Part shown: positions 39,797 to 43,766 of the stretch, one piece after another
Layout of the letters: each line of letters begins with the position of its first letter
Numbering within the stretch: the first letter of the stretch is position 1
DNA from: Rhodocyclaceae bacterium
GTDB lineage: Bacteria; Pseudomonadota; Gammaproteobacteria; Burkholderiales; Rhodocyclaceae
Direction: 5' to 3'
Length of the DNA: 43,766 nucleotides
NCBI GenBank assembly: GCA_018883385.1
Contig: VEQD01000008.1
Span: 1 to 43,766 of the forward strand
The notes under the pieces: generated by a model
The model's database searches: none
What the model was told of the DNA's origin: nothing
Seen by the model: only the letters and a program-made list of their open reading frames with translations
Position numbers and translations under genes: made by a program

Positions 39797-40899
39797 CAAC
39801 GATTCGTCCGGTGCGTTTGAATACTCATGAGGATACCCAGCCCGGTGCAAAGTGTCACCAGTGCTGTACCGCCATAGCTGATGAATGGCAGCGGTACGCC
39901 AACGACCGGCAGAATCCCAGACACCATCCCCATATTGACGAAGGCGTAGGTAAAGAAACCCATCGTAATTGCCCCAGCCAACAGGCGGTTAAACGTAGTG
40001 CTGGCGCGCAGGGAAATCCTCAGGCCGCGCTCGATCAGGAATCCGTAAAGGACCACCAGAATAAGGTTGCCGATCAGACCCCATTCCTCGGCAAAGACGG
40101 CAAAAATGAAATCTGTATGCTTTTCAGGAATGAACTCCAACTGCCCCTGTGTGCCACTCATGTAACCTTTACCGACAATTCCGCCCGATCCAATTGCAAT
40201 GGTTGACTGGATGATGTGATATCCAGAGCCCAACGGGTCACTGGTTGGGTCAATCAACGTCAGGATGCGCTTCTGCTGGTAGTCATGCAAAAAATTCCAG
40301 GCTAACGGCGCCACAGCGACTGCCGCCGCAGTCAGACCGCCTATCACCCACCAAGACAAACCCGCGAGGAAGATGACATAGAAGCCGGCTGAGAAAACCA
40401 GAATCGCCGTACCTAAATCGGGTTGCTTGGCGATCAGCGCTGAAGGTACCAATAAGATCAGTAACGCACCGAGATATTTAGTGAACCAGCGTCGATTCTC
40501 AAAGTGGTGGAAATACCAAGCCATTGCCAGAGGCATCGCAATCTTCATGATTTCGGAAGGCTGGATACGGGTAAAACCGAGCGACAGCCAGCGTTTGGCA
40601 CCATTGACCTTGATGCCGAACAGCATCACCAGCACCAACAGCACCAGGCCAAACAGATACATCGGCCAGGCCAGCTGCATGAGACGCTGCGGCGGGATGC
40701 GCGCCACAACAAACATGAGCGTCAGCGCCGCTGCCATGTTCAACAACTGGGACGGCATTCGCTCCTGACCGGACCACGTTGCCGAAAACACTGTCAGCAG
40801 TCCGACGAGCATGAGTAGCCCCGTAATCTTGAGCAAAGGCACATCGACGTGCTCCAACCAAGGCTGAACGAGGCTACGCCAGTTGAGTGAACGGCTCAT
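39796..40899 (-). CDS. rodA: Rod-shape-determining peptidoglycan polymerase RodA
   Basis: This is a 367-aa SEDS glycosyltransferase with ten predicted membrane helices. 'QPDLGTAILVFSAGFY' contains the catalytic-site Asp region, 'GSGGIVGKGYMSGTQGQLEFIPEKHTDFIFAVFAEEWG' (in parts) is the SEDS signature, and it ends 'ISYGGTALV..GLGI'. It polymerises glycan strands with PBP2, whose gene lies upstream with a 4-nt overlap. Confidence 0.96.
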   Translation of the reverse strand: MSRSLNWRSLVQPWLEHVDVPLLKITGLLMLVGLLTVFSATWSGQERMPSQLLNMAAALTLMFVVARIPPQRLMQLAWPMYLFGLVLLVLVMLFGIKVNGAKRWLSLGFTRIQPSEIMKIAMPLAMAWYFHHFENRRWFTKYLGALLILLVPSALIAKQPDLGTAILVFSAGFYVIFLAGLSWWVIGGLTAAAVAVAPLAWNFLHDYQQKRILTLIDPTSDPLGSGYHIIQSTIAIGSGGIVGKGYMSGTQGQLEFIPEKHTDFIFAVFAEEWGLIGNLILVVLYGFLIERGLRISLRASTTFNRLLAGAITMGFFTYAFVNMGMVSGILPVVGVPLPFISYGGTALVTLCTGLGILMSIQTHRTNR

Positions 40900-42923
40900 G
40901 GTTTCTTCCTTGCCGGCAATGCATCGTGGGCTGCCGGCATACGCACGAACGGTCCCGGCTGGCCCTCAGGGGTATTCAATCCACTCAGCGCATCATGATC
41001 ATCATTGGTCGGATCGGCATACAGAGCCACATCGCGACGCTCTGGCTCGGGCTCACCTGGTGCATCCGGCGCCGGTCCTTTAGGCACAATGCCCTGCAAA
41101 TAGTAATCAAAAACCTGCCGCGTGATGGGTGCCGCAGACTGGGCGCCGAAACCGGCATTCTCTACAATCACGGCCAAGGCGATTTTTGGTTTATCGGCCG
41201 GCGCAAAAGCGATAAACAAGGCATGGTCACGCAAAAACTCCTTCGTACCGCCGTGCGAGTAAGTCCCGCCTTTGAGGCTAAACACCTGAGCGGTACCCGT
41301 CTTGCCGGCCGCAACATACTTGGCGCCCGCAAAGGCTCGAGCACTGGTCCCCTCCTTGTTCACGCCGATCATGGCGTTGCGAATCACTTCGATGTGCTCC
41401 GGCTTTAGACCGGCATCGTGTGGTTTTTCCTGTGGCACTGTGCGCACCTGTCCACTTTGAACATCGCTGATACTGCGCACCAAATGCGGCTTATAACCGA
41501 TACCGTTGTTGGCCAGAATGGCCGTTGCCTGCGCGAGCTGCAACATCGTGTAGGAGTTATAGCCCTGACCAATGCCAATCGAAACCGTTTCACCGGCGTA
41601 CCACTTTTGCTGTTCTGGACGTTTGAAACGGCGTTCTTTCCAGGCCGGTGACGGGAGCACGCCTTTGGCCTCGCCATCAATATCGATCCCTGTCTTGCTG
41701 CCGAAACCCATACGTCCCATAAAGGCAGATAGACCGTCGATGCCCCACTCATTCGCAAGGATGTAGTAATAGGTATCACACGAATGCACGATCGACGTAT
41801 ACATGTTGACCATGCCGTGACCGCCTTTCTTATCGTCACGGAATGTATGGTTGCCGAAATTGAAGTAGCCAGGATCACTAATGGCTTGCTGGGGAGACCG
41901 CTTACCAGCGGTCAACGCGCCCAGCGCCATAAAAGGTTTGAATGTCGAACCCGGTGGATAGGTACCGTAGATTGCTCGATTTAGTAGTGGTTTATTAATG
42001 TCGGTATTGAGCACGTCCCAGTCATCGCTACGGATACCGTCCACGAAGAGATTGGGGTCATAGGTTGGCATCGACACCAGTGCCAGAATCTCGCCATTTT
42101 CCGGATCAATCGCCACCAGAGCGCCACGCCGTTTGCCAAAGGCTTGCTCGGCAATTTGCTGAAGTCGCGCATCAATGGTCAGGTTTAGGTTGTTACCCGA
42201 GATAGGGGGCGTTCGCGAAAGCACACGGATGCCGCGGCCACCCGCATCAACCTCGACACTTTCGAACCCGCTGACGCCATGCATTTCAAATTCATAGCGC
42301 TGCTCCAGACCCGTCTTGCCAATATGATCGGTCCCCCGATAATTAGCCGCCTGACCCTCTTCATCAATCCGCTCTAGATCCTTCGTATTGATCCGGCCCA
42401 TGTAGCCCAAGGCATGTGAGCCCGTTTCTCCGAGCGGGTAGCTGCGGAATAAACGGGCTCGCACCTCTACACCAGGAAACTGGTAACGGTGAGCCGCAAA
42501 GCGCGCAACCTCTACCTCGCTTAACCGTGAGCGCAGCGGAATTGACTCGAAAGTCTTGGCCTCTCGTTGGAGTTGTTTAAATCGACGTTTATCTTTGCCC
42601 TCGATCGTTATCACCTTAGACAGCCGCTCGATGGTCTCGTCGATATTGCCAGCCAGACCGGACACGATTTCCAGGGTATAGGCCGAGGTATTGGTTGCCA
42701 TCAAGACGCCATTACGGTCGAAGATCAAACCGCGATTCGGCACGACAGGCACCAGCGCGAGGCGATTATCCTCGGCCCGCGTTTCATAATAGCCATGCTG
42801 AACGACGCCCAACCAAAAAAAACGGAGTGCCAGAACAAAGAAAGCAATCAGCATGAGTACCGATGCGGTACTCAAACGCCCCTGAAAGCGTTTGCCCGTG
42901 TCTTGATCTTCGAAATAGGGCAT
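40896..42923 (-). CDS. mrdA: Penicillin-binding protein 2
   Basis: This is a 675-aa class B transpeptidase of the elongasome. One N-terminal transmembrane helix (about 18-38), the pedestal or dimerisation domain, then the transpeptidase domain. The active site STFK has Ser326; 'VHSCDTYYY' holds the SxN/D motif as SCD and 'GKTGTAQ' the KTG motif. It partners RodA. It starts 7 nt after mreD. Confidence 0.96.
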   Translation of the reverse strand: MPYFEDQDTGKRFQGRLSTASVLMLIAFFVLALRFFWLGVVQHGYYETRAEDNRLALVPVVPNRGLIFDRNGVLMATNTSAYTLEIVSGLAGNIDETIERLSKVITIEGKDKRRFKQLQREAKTFESIPLRSRLSEVEVARFAAHRYQFPGVEVRARLFRSYPLGETGSHALGYMGRINTKDLERIDEEGQAANYRGTDHIGKTGLEQRYEFEMHGVSGFESVEVDAGGRGIRVLSRTPPISGNNLNLTIDARLQQIAEQAFGKRRGALVAIDPENGEILALVSMPTYDPNLFVDGIRSDDWDVLNTDINKPLLNRAIYGTYPPGSTFKPFMALGALTAGKRSPQQAISDPGYFNFGNHTFRDDKKGGHGMVNMYTSIVHSCDTYYYILANEWGIDGLSAFMGRMGFGSKTGIDIDGEAKGVLPSPAWKERRFKRPEQQKWYAGETVSIGIGQGYNSYTMLQLAQATAILANNGIGYKPHLVRSISDVQSGQVRTVPQEKPHDAGLKPEHIEVIRNAMIGVNKEGTSARAFAGAKYVAAGKTGTAQVFSLKGGTYSHGGTKEFLRDHALFIAFAPADKPKIALAVIVENAGFGAQSAAPITRQVFDYYLQGIVPKGPAPDAPGEPEPERRDVALYADPTNDDHDALSGLNTPEGQPGPFVRMPAAHDALPARKKP

Positions 42924-42930
42924 ACGGGCG

Positions 42931-43452
42931 TCAGATAGGGCGTTCGTAATCCCGATCTTTAGTCAGGAACTGAGGCAGCATTAAAATGTACGTGGCAGGC
43001 ACCCACAGTAGCCCAGTAATCAGCGGCTGCGTCAGATAGAAATAACCCGGAAACTCATCGCCGGCAAACCAGCGGACGAGCACCTCAATCAAGGCACCCG
43101 CGAGCAAAATCGGCAAGACGTGCATCACCTGCTGCTTGAGCGGTAACCAGAGAATGCGCGCCGATAACACACGTCCGGCGTATGAGATCAGGACATAGGC
43201 CAACGCGTGCTGACCCATCAGGCTTCCATCCACGACATCCATCAGCAGGCCCAACGCAAACGCGGTACCTGTGCCAACCACCAATGGTGCGCGCACCGAC
43301 CAGAACAAGACGACCAGCATGACCCATTCGGGAAAGAGCGGCCAAAATGACGTCGGTAACAGGTTAAGCAGAAATGCCAATGCCAGCGTAAGCCTTATAA
43401 ATGCCGGTCGAGCGGGGCGCAGCAGACGGGAAGACTGAAAATTGATCTGCAT
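42931..43452 (-). CDS. mreD: Rod shape-determining protein MreD
   Basis: This is a 173-aa inner-membrane protein with five to six hydrophobic helices and the MreD pattern 'PTSFWPLFPEWVMLVVLFW' and 'GLLMDVVDGSLMGQHAL'. It is part of the MreBCD scaffold that directs lateral wall growth. Its start touches the mreC stop. Confidence 0.93.
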   Translation of the reverse strand: MQINFQSSRLLRPARPAFIRLTLALAFLLNLLPTSFWPLFPEWVMLVVLFWSVRAPLVVGTGTAFALGLLMDVVDGSLMGQHALAYVLISYAGRVLSARILWLPLKQQVMHVLPILLAGALIEVLVRWFAGDEFPGYFYLTQPLITGLLWVPATYILMLPQFLTKDRDYERPI

Positions 43453-43766
43453 TACTGCGCCTTGCGTTTCTTTTTGCTCAGGGTGGCCGCCTGCTGCTCG
43501 GACTTTCGATCCAGGCTTTCTGGGCGGTCATGCGGCAAGGTTACCGGCTCCAGCAGCAAGACTTCCCCATAGCGCCCCATGCCTGCCGCAGGCGTTAAGA
43601 TGAAGCGCGAAAAAATGCCGTTGGCGTCACTTTCCAGACTTTCGACCTTACCGACTTTCAAACCACGTGGGTAAATGCCGTCGATACCCGAGGTTACAAT
43701 CCAGTCACCCACCTGAACATCGGCATTCGATGACATATAGCGCATTTCCAAACGGCCATCACCCGT
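43452..43766 (-). CDS. mreC: Rod shape-determining protein MreC, C-terminal part
   Basis: About 104 C-terminal residues are visible; the gene continues past the right edge (5' end missing). 'ADVQVGDWIVTSGIDGIYPRGLKVGKV' (in parts) is the conserved C-terminal beta domain of MreC, followed by a Lys-rich tail. MreC bridges MreB with PBP2. mreB is expected further right. Confidence 0.92.
   Translation of the reverse strand, partial: TGDGRLEMRYMSSNADVQVGDWIVTSGIDGIYPRGLKVGKVESLESDANGIFSRFILTPAAGMGRYGEVLLLEPVTLPHDRPESLDRKSEQQAATLSKKKRKAQ

Overview
The window looks like chromosomal core DNA of a Betaproteobacterium. The genus cannot be fixed from the sequence; moderately high GC and the gene content fit a Rhodocyclales- or Burkholderiales-like organism. 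The evidence is the gene neighbourhoods: a ZapB-like protein-zapA-6S RNA, argS-SPOR-dsbA, rib genes-nusB-thiL-pgpA, and mre-mrd-rlpA-ybeD-lipB-lipA, together with a class I PHA synthase and a B12-dependent propionyl-CoA pathway. I saw no insertion sequence, prophage, CRISPR array or tRNA.

Left end (1-2050). A cobalamin riboswitch on the minus strand drives a gene beyond the left edge. Divergent from it are a small coiled-coil gene and zapA, followed by 6S RNA. The 3' arm of the 6S RNA overlaps the end of a convergent GntR/FCD regulator gene. That regulator is divergent from the next operon.

Propionyl-CoA block (2051-9392). The operon reads mcm-meaB-pccB-pccA, closed by a strong bidirectional terminator. 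A convergent VOC protein is the probable methylmalonyl-CoA epimerase. Together these convert propionyl-CoA to succinyl-CoA (or the reverse, feeding PHA). The B12 riboswitch next door suggests local coupling of B12 supply and use.

Middle (9408-21837). lgt and ilvD are divergent. Then comes a three-gene cluster of small exported proteins: a Rap1a/Tai-like protein and two near-duplicate glycine-zipper lipoproteins. This is the least understood unit here. maeB, a PCMT-like methyltransferase, a DUF1289 protein, phaC, dsbA, a SPOR protein and argS follow.

Right half (21900-43766). ubiB, a sodium:solute symporter with a His-rich tail, and a VanZ-family protein are overlapped or closely spaced. Next are a [2Fe-2S] ferredoxin, an alpha/beta hydrolase, cutA and dsbD. 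The riboflavin operon ribE-ribBA-ribH-nusB-thiL-pgpA-pncC is tightly packed, and purT and a patatin lipoprotein follow. The minus-strand cell-shape/lipoate operon mreC(partial)-mreD-mrdA-rodA-rlpA-ybeD-lipB-lipA ends convergently against the patatin gene.

The most interesting signals are the riboswitch, the 6S RNA/regulator overlap, two promoters that would start transcription at or next to the start codon (leaderless mRNAs), helically phased repeats upstream of mcm, the small lipoprotein cluster, and the degenerate RibA domain.
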